64,000 nucleotides of DNA from Congeria kusceri. Taxonomy: Eukaryota; Mollusca; Bivalvia; Myida; Dreissenidae. The translations under genes were made by a program, and so were the position numbers. Location: assembly GCA_027627225.1 (NCBI GenBank), contig CM051025.1, positions 75,975,974-76,039,973 of the forward strand, read 5' to 3'. The notes under the pieces were generated by a model. The model made no database searches. It saw nothing but the letters and a program-made list of their open reading frames with translations, and had not been told where the DNA came from. Positions 50,209-61,500 of this stretch are shown piece by piece (the stretch's first letter is position 1; each line of letters starts with the position of its first letter).

Positions 50209-51107
50209 AACAAGAGGGCCCTGAGGGCCTTAGGACCCTCACCTGATACCTTGTTACACAATTGGAATTTGCATCCCCGATGTGTGGCTTATTTATTTAT
50301 CCCAGGGGCATAATTTGAACAATCTTGAACAAACCCCTGGGCCTTACCGTTCCAGCTAAAGATTTTTAAAGTCATTTTGCTTTTTAAGTCTATATAAGCC
50401 ATGTGACCCCTTGGGGTGTGGCCAGATTTGACCAAAGGGGCATACTTTGAACAATCTTCGGAGAGGACCACAATGCAATGTTACGTACTACATATAGGAA
50501 AGCTGTGGGCCTTGCCGTTTCAGAGGAGACGATTTTTAAAGTCATTTTGCTATTTAAGTGTATATAAACTATGTGGCCCCCAGGGCATTACCAGTTTTGA
50601 TCCCAATGGCATAATTTGAACAATATTAGTAGAGGACCAAATATACATACCAAATATGAAACCTCTAGGCCTTCCGGTTTCAGAGGAGAATAATTATAAA
50701 GTCATTTGGCTATATAAGTTTATTTAAACCATGTTATCCCTGGAATGTGGTCAGCTTTGACCCATGGGGCATAATTTGAACAATCTTTGTAAAGGACCAC
50801 TATAGGATGTTACATACCAAATACGAAACCTCTGGGCTTTGCGGTTTCAGAGGAGAATAATTTTTAAGTTTACACTTTTTAAATCTAGTTTTTGCTCTGG
50901 TGACCTACATATGCAGCGGACCGCAACGATTTGAACAACTTTGAAAGAAGGTCATTCAATGATCATTCCTGTGAAGTTTGGTAGAAATCTGCCAAGTGGT
51001 TTAGGAGGAGATGTCGTTTGAATGAAAAGTTGACGATGGGCGCACAGACGCACGAACGACGGCCAACGGTCAATCAAAAAAGCTCCCCATGAGCACTTTG
51101 TGAGCTA
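50209..51107 (+). mobile_element. tandem-core element B nested in the transposase gene
   Basis: It begins AACAAGAGGGCCCTGAGGGC with a hairpin (GAGGG...CCCTC) and ends with a GCTCCCCATGAGC hairpin and TTTGTGAGCTAA. Between are about four and a half units of roughly 165 bp. Each starts near 'GGGGCATAATTTGAACAATC' (50,304; 50,435; about 50,606; about 50,766) and contains 'GTTTCAGAGGAGA' and 'AAAGTCATTTTGCT' boxes. It sits between the THAP exons and the DDE exon of the minus-strand transposase. Its terminal sequences match those of element A at 11,088-11,972. Confidence 0.75.
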
Positions 51108-51144
51108 AACATGGAAGTTCTGGTTGGATTCATCTGTCAGTTAT

Positions 51145-51271
51145 GGAAATTTAACGTTCGCCGTACTAATGGTCTCCTTGCTGGTGTGTGCTTAACATCG
51201 AATCCCAAATGCAAGACTGGCACCGGATTTTCCTTGGAGGGTTTGCCGTCAACAAAATGTCTGGAACACAC
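51145..51271 (-). pseudogene. transposase THAP domain, second exon
   Basis: A clear acceptor (AATATATTCTAG on the minus strand, AG at 51,273-51,272) opens 'VCSRHFVDGKPSKENPVP' and 'VLHLGFD', the C-terminal half of a THAP zinc finger with its Cys-x2-His pair. It joins in phase with the first exon at 51,669. The frame stops about 44 codons in (after RRTLNFHN), close to the boundary with nested element B. From here the protein should continue into the DDE exon at 50,105. THAP domains bind the transposon ends in related families. Confidence 0.75.
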
Positions 51272-51668
51272 CTAGAATATATTAATACAATAATAAATTA
51301 ATTTGTTCACAGAGTACACACGATTGGTATAAGCATGATAAAATGCTCGGACCTATTTTTGAGCATTAACTTGAAAAATTGCAGTAATTACTGATCATAT
51401 TATTTATTAAAAATTTTAATTTATAAAATAACACACATGAAATATGGATTACTAATTAAAGTATTAGTCAATTTTAACATTCAGTCACACATTTCGAGAA
51501 AATATTTATGTAAAATACGGGTATGTGTGACAATTACATAAACCAAATTACATATACACTTTTTTCTAAATCTCAGCTTCTTTTTAATACCAACACTTGC
51601 TTAAATACAAGTACAGTACAGTTGTAAAATTATTTACAATTAATATACAGAATAAAACGTTTATTTAC

Positions 51669-51874
51669 CAATGACTTAGTGGATGGGTTTAACTCTTTCC
51701 TGTTGATTGATTTTAACCATTATCGCCTTTTCTCCTCGTTGTTTGAAATACAGTGGAAATAAAATGGCTGCAGACATGGACAGGCTTTGTTCTGAACCTT
51801 GTGTTCTTCACATACCGAATTCTTCCAGTCAAACGGCTTTTATTTTATTGTTCATACAGCCTACAACAACCCAT
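51669..51874 (-). pseudogene. transposase THAP domain, first exon
   Basis: ATG at 51,874 leads to a Cys-rich start ('MGCC' in one frame, 'VVVGCMNNKIKAV' in another) that needs frameshift correction to read as the CxxxC start of a THAP finger. Then, in a single frame apart from one TAA, it reads 'FYFHCISNNEEKRR' and 'WLKSINRKELNPSTKSL', the characteristic core (FHxxP...EKRRxWLxxI). The exon ends TCATTG|GTAAAT at 51,669/51,668. The intron 51,272-51,668 is 397 bp and phase 0, so the splice exactly rebuilds KSL-VCSRHF. Confidence 0.7.
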
Positions 51875-51954
51875 TGTTTTCAACCACTTCGCTCGTAAGC
51901 CATTTTGTGCCAATATGTAGCGTAAACTGGTATTTTCCAATCGAGTTATATCTT

Positions 51955-52065
51955 GATTAGCACAGCTGTCAAAATCGTTGCAGTACCGCAATGGCGGACG
52001 GACGAGTATTCAGGGGCATATGATTCGCGCGTCACTAATTTCTGGAATCGTCTATATGACGTCGT
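51955..52065 (-). repeat. right inverted terminal region of the ISL2EU element
   Basis: On the minus strand it reads TATAGACGATTCCAGAA (complement of 52,039-52,055), then CCGTCCGCCATTGCGGTACT (complement of 51,984-52,003), matching the left end in order and orientation. Confidence 0.6.
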
Positions 52066-53160
52066 GAATGATAAGTTACTTCCGAAATATACATGTTTTG
52101 TTTTCTCGATAGATACGCCGTTAAAGATTTTTTATATTGAAAAAGTAATATAAGTACGTTTTAATGTGACAAATTTTAATATTGTACACCCGTCAATTAA
52201 TTTAAACTATTATTCAGAAAAATGAGAGATTGCTGTCATTACGGGCAAGTAAATTTTTACGAGTTATTTTGCACTCGTGCAAATAACTGGAACTACCTGT
52301 ATTTGCACGATAGCTAAAGGTTATTGATTTTATTCCTGTACACATTTGTTACTTATACTATCAAGGAATATAATACTTAAAGGTTAATACACGGCTATGG
52401 TGCTCTTTTAGGCCGTATCGGCGCACCTTAGGCAATATCGGCCCGAGGGCCAATACTTCCGAAGGTGCGCCGATACGGCCTAAAGGCACACCGTAACCGT
52501 GTTTTAACCTATTTATTACATACCTTCAACGCAAGTAAGGTAAAAAAGCTGCTAAAACTTTAAGCGTACCCTCCGCGGCAGCGATTTTGACGTTACTAAT
52601 GACGTCAGCGCGGCTTTAACGACGGCGCGTGGAATTGATCGTGTGCCATGTCCCAGCCGGTATCAGTCGCAAGAGAGAGTAGAGAAGCCATATCGATGAG
52701 AGCAATTATAATATGACTTATAAATAGGCGTTATTTGCTTGGCTCAGCGACATAACCTCGAAAGAAAATCATACAGGATGTTGCACAATTTGTACCTCAA
52801 CCGTGCAAATTTCAGATGATATTGCACAGTGAAGATGTGTTGTGCAAAGATGACGTCATATTAAGAATATGACAAAACATTAGCTCCGAATAGATTTGTA
52901 ATGCTGTGCTCATTGGATATTATTGTGTCATTTGTATTTGTGTTGGATCAAATGCAAAATGAATCGCCATCGCAGTCTGTTATTCTCATTTGCTTATTCT
53001 TCATCATGTGTCGTTTATGTTATAAGTCATTCAATAAAACAAGTATGGACTTTTTAGCTGTGCAAATTCCAACCCTGTTGTTTACGCATTTTCGTTTGCT
53101 GTTTGTGAACAAAAAATGTTTACACTGAAAATTTAGCTAATAACATATAAATATCTTGGT
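52066..53160. other. DNA between the transposon and resumed V1, with hairpins
   Basis: V1/V2 homology resumes only at about 53,160, so this kilobase is also extra in V1 or has been lost in V2. It holds a short hairpin at about 52,263-52,288 (AGTTATTTTGCAC / GTGCAAATAACT), the large fold-back at 52,379-52,513 and a GC-richer patch at 52,560-52,690 containing several GACGTCA words. An open frame at 52,901-53,128 has no known domain. Confidence 0.5.
52379..52513. mobile_element. fold-back MITE-like element
   Basis: The left arm, AAAGGTTAATACACGGCTAT continuing with TTTAGGCCGTATCGGCGCAC, pairs with the right arm GTGCGCCGATACGGCCTAAA continuing to AACCGTGTTTTAACCTATTT. The near-continuous arms are about 65 bases, with a four-base loop at about 52,444-52,447. 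It lies 300 bases outside the ISL2EU right end, much as another fold-back lies outside the left end. Confidence 0.8.
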
Positions 53161-53956
53161 GATAGCATGCGTCTTAATAGTTTCCATGCTCTCTGTTTTA
53201 AAAACATTATTCACAGTTTAAAACTTTAATTATCTGATGGTCACTGAAGGCATAAATTGTTTTTAAATACTTTCTTTCGTAAGCATCGTTCTGATTGATC
53301 AATCATTGAATAAATGGGAATAGAAGTAATATTAACCTATAATTGCAAGATGGTTCACATGTATTTTGTACTTATGCATCGAATTCCAGACCCCTTTCAT
53401 GTTTCACTCAGTTCAGTGTTAAGTGCATATAGCACAGGCAACATAATTAATGTTCTAGCTTATTAAGTATTGCTCTTGCCGGTAAATAAACTTCTTCTGT
53501 TGAAATGTTCGCTTAAAAACGCAAACTATATAACTGTACAAAGCTATACAACAATCGTGTTCAATAATACAGAATACATAAACATATAGCAATAAATGTA
53601 ATTGGTAGCATGTGGCATGGACGAGATGTATGTATAAAGTGAAGAAGGTTTGTTGCAGAAAAACATACTACATTGGTGCGAAACTCTTGGAATGACAATG
53701 AAGTGGAGCTGATATGTTGGAATGGTAGAGACATACATATATACCTGTATGTGGTGTTGCGCTATTTATATGTGATGAGACAAGTATTGCAGGGCATAAC
53801 ATGAACACTATATAATATCATTTCACAAGTACAACAATATTAATTGATCATAACTAAAATTCATACTGATGCTAGTGTTAGTACTACTGCAATTACTACC
53901 TAGAGCAAATGTAACCACTTTTGTCTTTTGGGTTTTTACTACCACAACTAATATTT

Positions 53957-53969
53957 CTACTACTACTAT

Positions 53970-54049
<80 letters not shown>

Positions 54050-54050
54050 T

Positions 54051-54105
<55 letters not shown>

Positions 54106-54106
54106 G
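53957..54106 (+). repeat. (ACT)n trinucleotide microsatellite
   Basis: About 50 consecutive ACT/TAC units with two ATT interruptions. The single-residue open frames over it (poly-Thr, poly-Leu, poly-Val on the minus strand) are periodicity artefacts. It lies just past the end of the V1/V2 alignment available in the window. Confidence 0.98.
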
Positions 54107-56200
54107 CCACTTTTAATACTACTAATACTTCTTGTTCTAATACTACATTAATAGTAAATGCATATACAATAACTTATCAGATAGTGAAATTAGCGCAGAG
54201 GGGACGCATTCAGTAACAATAATTCAAGGGACGGAACCGAAGCTGCCTGTTATTTTCAGATTTATTTCCGAACCAAGGCATCACAATCAGTAAACAATGG
54301 TTATGTAATACATTGAGATCAAATCAGGAACTCTGCAATCGATATAATAATCCAATTACCAGCCCATCAAAATAACGCAAAACGACCTTAAGGTGTCTTT
54401 TGATGGTAGAATGTATTTGATATGGCAAGGAACCCGAATTAAATCAAACTGCGATATTCGTTTAATAAAAGCAATATATTCAGAGTTGGCAAAAAAAATG
54501 CATGAAATATCCGCTACATAGAGATTCGTTGACGAGGAACGGAACACAATGAAAATAAAACTATCAATATTTATTATATATATATGGACGGTCCGACAAA
54601 TGAACAAAAGGACTGACTGAAGGGGTGATACTACGACATGTGAAAGAAGGGGAAAAAGGACACAGCAAGGAACGAATAAATGAAGGACGAATGTACGGAC
54701 GGCTGGACAAACATGAACAAACTTTGTAATATTTTTGTGAATGAAAATACAATTATGTGTTCCCTTAGCAATAACGTTGATGTAAACAAACCTATACTCG
54801 GACTATTTTTAAATAATAGTGTTGGCTTACTTAATCTAATTTATGTCTAACGTTTGAAGTGCTAATGATATATTGACCATACCGTTATATCCTTCCAGTC
54901 AGTATATAGTTTGTGTTCAAGCCCATCAGGGCGTGTAATAAATTGCATTTACAATGGAAGTCGTTTTGTTCGGTTCTGTATTTTAATTAAATCTGTCAAT
55001 TAAATATCAGTTTTAATTTGATACTGATTTATTTAAAGTGAGTCAATTTATATTAATGACTTCGATGTTATATTTCTGATGGTATCTACTACACTAGGAT
55101 GCATACACATCACTTATAAGCTAATTGTGACATACCGAATGCCTGAACACTGAAAATACTTTCACCCTTATGAGTCTGTGTTTTCGATTATAATCTTGAT
55201 AAAATGTCACATTTTGAATTTCTAATATCCATGACCCATTTCAGACACCCTGTTTCGTGTTCTAATAGATGGTCATATAACATATAGGAACATCGAATGT
55301 AACCGTCCTACATGGCTATTGTATAAGCTTGAAAAAATAAAGTTAGTGTATTTTGTTTCACATGATATATCCAGAAGATCAAATGCCTAAGTGAACAATA
55401 ATTCGTAGTAAGTGTACACAGGCAGATAGAATATGTACATACACGTAAGAAATTGTTAATACAATTTAAACATGTATAGGGCATAATAATCAAAATCAAA
55501 ACCTACAATCAGACTATATCGGATATGCGATATATAAAAACACAGTGTTGGTGTAATGGACACTAAGTAAAAGTCGTGAGAATGTGATTGCTAAAATTTA
55601 GTAGAACAATATTGCCGGGCCCCCAAATGTGCCAGACTGGAAAAGGCAAATTGTTTAATGTATAGCGACAGTTTAACAGACGGTTATGACAGCAAATTAT
55701 TCGCCGGCCTCGTAATCGAGGGACATTTCTGCCGTCGTCAATACTAAAAGGAACGCGTGCTTAGCCCTTATTAATGTATACGGTACGTTTCGAAAAAGGT
55801 TCACTCCTTGTTCATGTATGGGATATTTTTCTGTCCTTGACAAATACATTGACTGACTTAAATGAATGTTATCGCCATAATACTATACACGATCATTAAT
55901 GTACATAAAGGGTGAGAACTAGTTATTGTCATGAACTTGTCAGTATGAATGTTTCTAGAAGTTTGAGGACTTAAGCAATTCTTACTATACCAGTACTTGT
56001 TATGATGAACGAGGAGATGTCTTATGACATGTCTTCCTCGATGTCTGCATATTCTGCTTTAAACTATGAAATAGTATGCCCATTAAAGGATTAAATTTGC
56101 ACCTATTGTATTGTCTCAAAGATAATCTGTAAGAAGGCCTCTACCAAACATGTACTTAATCTCTCAATGACAAAACTGTCGACATGAAAAGTATAAATCG
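54107..56200. other. V1 tail, no gene recognised
   Basis: Its V2 counterpart would lie beyond the window. A block at about 55,665-55,765 has weak similarity to 5,410-5,505 (GACAGTTTA..., AATACTAAAAG...), suggesting a shared dispersed repeat. Open frames here are short and featureless. Confidence 0.4.
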
Positions 56201-56560
56201 TTTAAAGCACTTGAATACACTATTATTTAAAAAATAACAAAACACCAGAAGATGCAACTTGTTCAGTCATATATTTGTAAAACTTTTTGCTGCAAACGAG
56301 AATGACCCATTGGAATAGCTCTGGAAAAATACTTCATCACAACGAGTTGAAATAATGTTTCAGTGTATATAATTCCAAAAGGTAAAAATGATTAAATGAA
56401 ATTATTTTATAATATCGTGCATGGTTCGAAAGTCATGGTGTTTCACAAGCGCTAAAAGTGTTAAATCTTGTTTAGTAGCACCTTCCTACCTTCCTACGGG
56501 TTCCACACACTGAAATAGTTATTACAGCGTACCGAAAACTTTAAACGTTACCCAATTTAA

Positions 56561-58555
56561 GGTAGTACAACTGTAATCATTTCCCGCGTTTTTTTTTCTA
56601 AGATCGGCCGATATCAGTACTGTCGGAAAGTTTTGTTACCCAGTTCGTAATATGCCCGTTTGGTTCCGATTCCTATCGAATACATTATATTTTTAATATA
56701 AGTACATTCTTTTTTTTAATCACGTTGTTTTATAAATGTAAGTATCATATATATACTTCTGACAAAAGGCAAACAGATAAATATTTTTACATTATGAAGA
56801 ATTGATAGAAATCGAAACCGAAAGTCACATATTTTTCCTGGTATAAACAAAAACAACTGTCAAACGAAAATTATAAATACGAGACAAAAGAGAATGCTTA
56901 CTGAATGAAAATCGGAGACATATATAAATAACAGTCACCAGATCGTACATAATTATGATGAACCAGCTTGAATCCTGATAATAAGGAAATGAAACACATG
57001 TAAGTAAAACAAGAAAGTGAAAGAGTTGTATTTGTATTCGGAAATTTCTGAATATATTGATATTTGTCTATAAATTCAGAACGTAATTGATTAGAGGATA
57101 ATGTGATGCTTTTCATTTCAATGCTTGAACTATGAAATTGTATTGCTTGAACTATGAAATTGTATTGCTTAAATGTAATATATTAGTATAAGTAATATTA
57201 TTTACATGTATTTGTGTTTGTCCATATTTCTATATACACTTACAGTATACATGTAAGTAAATGAACATACATGTCATGAATTACACGTATGATGTGTCCC
57301 TTAGTTTTGAAGCCTCAAGACACTTTAATAGTGAGTACTTATACTTAATATGGGTGCCATTTTGCATATGAATGTGTGCACCAGTGTTTTTTCATGATCA
57401 GCATACTAATAAGGATCCATGCAGTAATTACAGTTTTGACATTAATTTTACCTAGCACTGAAACGTATGGCTTACTAGGTTGGGTTGCACATATACTGGA
57501 AAGTTTTGTATGTATATTGTTAAATATGTAGTGGAAAACAATCAGTTATTGGATTGTTTTAAAATATTTTTGCAGCTGAAAGAAGAGAATTGCCAAAAAT
57601 CACTCAGAATGCTTCCCTGGAGTGAAACCTGGTGCTCAACACAGTACAAATGTATTTCTGACTGTGCCAGTTGGTGAAGATGCAGCCTAAATTACCAGCA
57701 TATACAGCCTCAATAGCTAGCATAAACATTGTTGACATAAGATGATGGGAAACGAAGATAATAAATAAGACACTTATTGTTGATGTACGGTGTGTTGTCC
57801 CTGAGCTGAAAACGTTGCATGGTGTGGGTTGCATTTTGTGTACCTCTAAGAAACTGAATTCTGAAAAAAAGTTTGTCTAACTGAAACAATAACTTTTAAT
57901 TATTAATATATTTAGTTGAACTGGTATAAATGGTGTATTAAACTTAAAATGCATTATTCATGTAACATTTGATAATTATTGTTGGGGAATTGCCTAAATA
58001 TAGCTGTCTATTTTTTAAGGGGTATGATAGTTTTTCTTCACTTTTTCAAACAGTACACGGTTAATTTGTTTCTAACTTTTTATGTTAGTCAAATATATAT
58101 CATAGATGAAAAATAAATAAAAAGATGAAAGTGAAAAAACATACCAGTCCAGGAAAACCAAAATCTTTAAGACAACATTTTATTTTATCTGTTCTGTCGG
58201 CTTCAAGTTAATGCTGAGCTTCCATAGAAAATTGATAAATATCAATACTTTTATCTTCTTTAACGCCTTATGTTGCCTAATTTTATAATCTTCAATCATT
58301 ATTTGTATAAAAGACACCAACATTTTGGATATATTTGCAAATATAATTGAGTTATGATTTTTTTTTCAATCATAGTGTAAATGAATTTTGATGGAAAAAT
58401 GGAAAAAGGGGTTGTCCTGAACATTTTCAAAAAAGTAATTTTTTGGCATGGAAAGCCACCCTAAAATTTTGTAATAAGATCAGTGATGTAATACAGATAA
58501 TGGAAATAATATTTCAAATTAGGTTTTGAATATTGCCCATTACAGTTGTACTACC
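56561..58555. mobile_element. 1,995-bp TIR transposon with TTAA target duplication
   Basis: GGTAGTACAACTGTAAT at 56,561-56,577 has a perfect inverted match at 58,539-58,555. TTAA flanks both ends (56,557-56,560 and 58,556-58,559). The unoccupied site is seen in V1 at about 34,043 (CATTTTAATTTGACGTGTGA), so one TTAA was duplicated on insertion. TTAA targets are used by piggyBac and Kolobok elements; the GGTAGTAC ends look more Kolobok-like to me, but that is memory. Inside, an exon-like stretch after TTTTTGCAG (57,574) gives at most about 35 codons and I recognise no transposase, so this is probably a non-autonomous derivative. Confidence 0.85.
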
Positions 58556-58559
58556 TTAA

Positions 58560-61500
58560 TTTGACGTGTGATCAATATTACAAAAGGCCATTTGATTGTT
58601 GTTCGCAACGGACACCAGAATGAGATACCAAATATCATGTATAGATGTACTGCTTATGACAAGGAATCGAACTTAGATTATGTCAGTTTATATAATTATG
58701 CATATACAAACCATAATCACATATAACTATATACATGTTCTTTTCCAATAACTATCCATTAATAATAAACAGTTTATTTTGCAATAACATGAATACTATA
58801 TGACGATATGATATTAAGAAAAATGACGTTCAGTTAGTTATATCAGGCACTTTTTTGGCACAGGTTAACATCAGACCAGGCTATAATAATTTCTACGTTT
58901 GATGGGAATGTTATATGTGGTATCATATACAAACATCTGTGTCATCTCAATTTTGTTTTAATTCCTTCGAATTCTCTGCGATGTGCCTATGTCAAAATTG
59001 AACCTATAAATAAAATAATAACGTGTTCGTTGGCGGCAATCGCATAATCACATGTTACTGGAATATATCAATATTGGTTGAGTATTATTAATATTCTTCC
59101 TATAACATAGCATCATATAGAATATGAAAATATTTTTATAACGGAATTATGTTACTGAAATCGTAGATTAACGCAATTACTGGTATGGAAATGAAAGCCT
59201 GTGTGTTGCTAATAAAAGTTTCTCTCGGGCGAAAGCTCGAGTTTCATATTGTCTATATTGAGAAAATACGGTTTTATCTAAACGTTATTTGTGATGCAGA
59301 GAAAGAAATGACAAACCTTTGCATATATACGTTCACCGTTGCTTGCGCTCTATATGTGTGACAGAAAATGACTTGTTTGGCACATTTAAGGTTTTCAATA
59401 GCCGCCTCTTACGTTCGCGGGGCTTAATTTTGCCAATTATATATTATTACAACACTACTTCATCATTCTTCTGAGCACACAAGATCAAAGGCATAATTGG
59501 AGTATGAATGTGCGCTAAATTTTATCACTATATTATAAATGAATCTTATCGCTCATGCTTTGTCGATGTTTATGCTCTTATGTTTAATCACTGGAATTTG
59601 CAGGAATAATTATCATGCAGCTTGCATTAAATCAGTTGTCATAATTACATCCAGTTATCTGTTGACAGTCCAAATATTTAATGTATTAACATTTAGCTAC
59701 ATGAATTGATTCAGTAAATGAATTCTCCATAAAGAGCACGGTGGAGCACAGTTACACATTTGCAGTATTTTAGATAATATTCAGTTCTATATAGTGATAT
59801 GATTACATATACTATTACTAGAAAACGTGTAAGACATTTTTATGCGTAAAAGCTTCTACTGTCTGCGGAAAAAAAATATGAAAAATGATGGACATAAAAT
59901 ATACTTTACTTATTTCATTATTTAACTGTCAGTTAAGAGGCGATGTTATTGTAGAGGATGGTTTTACATATTATTCTTTTGGGACACACTGGTGTATATA
60001 ACTGAATCTGAAATGACTAACGCATCAGGGATGAGTAAGGTAGGAATAGCACCATGTAATGTTTACTAATCACGATGCAGTTCAAAATAGTACTTTAGCC
60101 TTTTCCTTCGGCACAATAATTATTTGTTGTACCAAAATCATAGAAGTATAACAAAAACAACTCGAAATGATGTTATAGTTCTGATATGTGCTTTAACTAT
60201 AAGCTAGTCACTCGCTATTGATATATTTTATTAGCCATTACAGCCGATTTTAAGCATCTAGGAATATACCAAGCCTTTAACGTGACTCACTTTTGCAATG
60301 AATAACAAATAGATTTTGGCACCTTTCATCCTCGTATGAGGACAGATGATTGGATCAGCTCTCCGTATTAATAATTTAACAGCGAGATTGTTTTTCCCCT
60401 GTTAATAATATCCATAAATATTTTGGATTTTGGCGCACACAAAGACCGCCATGTTTGTTATTATTATTTAATTTTGCATTAAATTATTTCTTTGGGTTAT
60501 CTGCAATAGCAAATTTTGCTTTCGTTTGGACTTTTAATTCTTTTCAGCTATTCTTCGTACCAGCCAAAGTATCACAAACATATCTCGAGGTGTCACGTCT
60601 TTATTGCCCGACAACAATAATTATCAACGTGTAATATGCCAGGCCCTTAACAGATAGAATAAAGATCAAACGCGTCTAGCACATTTATTCTGTATGGCAT
60701 GATGTGTCAAAATAGGTACATTCGAACACTTTATCGTTGATAAAATAAATATTACGGTAATGGAAAACAGCCCCCCAAAAAACATATTGCAGGTGATCAT
60801 TTGTATGAAATAGTTGAACCACTAAACACGTGATATCCAAGTCCGATGATTGGATAATATTGCAGATTAATTTGAATATGATTGACAATTGTGGAAGCGT
60901 CTATTGACACATTGAGTGGCAAAGGAAAAATGTAAAACAAAGGAAAAACACAGCAATGTTTTGTTTTGTTATTTGGCTTTTATGTCCACGTGCTAAAATT
61001 GTTTGCCTGACAACGTAATTCGTTTTTAACCAAATCTTATGGCATATCTATAAACTTAGATCTCTACATGTGATAATACCATATGCACCGTTTCATGAAA
61101 AGGACGCCTGTATTAATAAATGTGCAAAATATGGGAATTTGTAGACTATTTAATCATATTGCCTTCTTGACACAACATAACATTCCCGGGAGACAGACCC
61201 CATAATATTGCAGACATATGCTTCTAGAACCAGGACAATTTACTAATAAATAAAAGGATAACGTATATTAGCCTATGCATAATCAGATCATCAATGATGT
61301 AATCTAACGATATCATATTTACTTATTCACAACCGTTTCCATTCACAAGTTTTATAATATGCTCGACAATGTGCATAAAATGCTAACACGTTCTTATGGT
61401 ATGAACATTTTGCGGAGAACAATGCAACAATGACGTGTGCTGTAGTGATGAATGTATGCCTTCCGTATGTCTTTGATAGCGACAAGACAAACGAAAAGAA

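Larger units (their letters stand above)
45045..52065. mobile_element. ISL2EU-type DNA transposon, two broken genes
   Basis: A roughly 7-kb insertion in V1 with related inverted ends (45,045-45,150 and 51,955-52,065). It contains a plus-strand gene for a SWIM zinc finger plus YqaJ exonuclease protein and a convergent minus-strand gene for a THAP plus DDE transposase. From family knowledge, a THAP/DDE_4 transposase paired with a YqaJ-type nuclease inside one TIR element is the hallmark of ISL2EU elements of the PIF/Harbinger-IS5 group. V2 has no counterpart at the matching site. Both genes carry stops or frameshifts, so the copy is not autonomous. The true outer ends may lie somewhat beyond the aligned TIR parts; I could not confirm a target-site duplication. 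Confidence 0.7.
33700..56200 (+). repeat. large tandem unit V1
   Basis: V1 matches V2 block by block. 33,780-34,170 matches 56,270-56,560 plus 58,556-58,690 (interrupted in V2 by the TTAA element). 38,610-39,060 matches 60,190-60,600. 40,220-40,520 matches 61,137-61,410. 44,180-44,400 matches 61,750-61,930. 44,600-44,800 matches 62,340-62,530. 53,160-53,740 matches 63,400-63,990. The starts of the two copies are about 22.5 kb apart. V1 contains LINE 2, a SINE, fold-backs and the ISL2EU transposon, none of which is at the matching place in V2. Homology is clear by eye but well diverged. Boundaries are approximate. Confidence 0.75.

Noticed and set aside
53823..54216. Open frames of poly-Val, poly-Thr and poly-Leu on both strands
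   Set aside because: They are produced entirely by the (ACT)n microsatellite.
57480..57834. Open frames inside the TTAA element as a transposase
   Set aside because: Short, interrupted on both strands and without a recognised catalytic motif.
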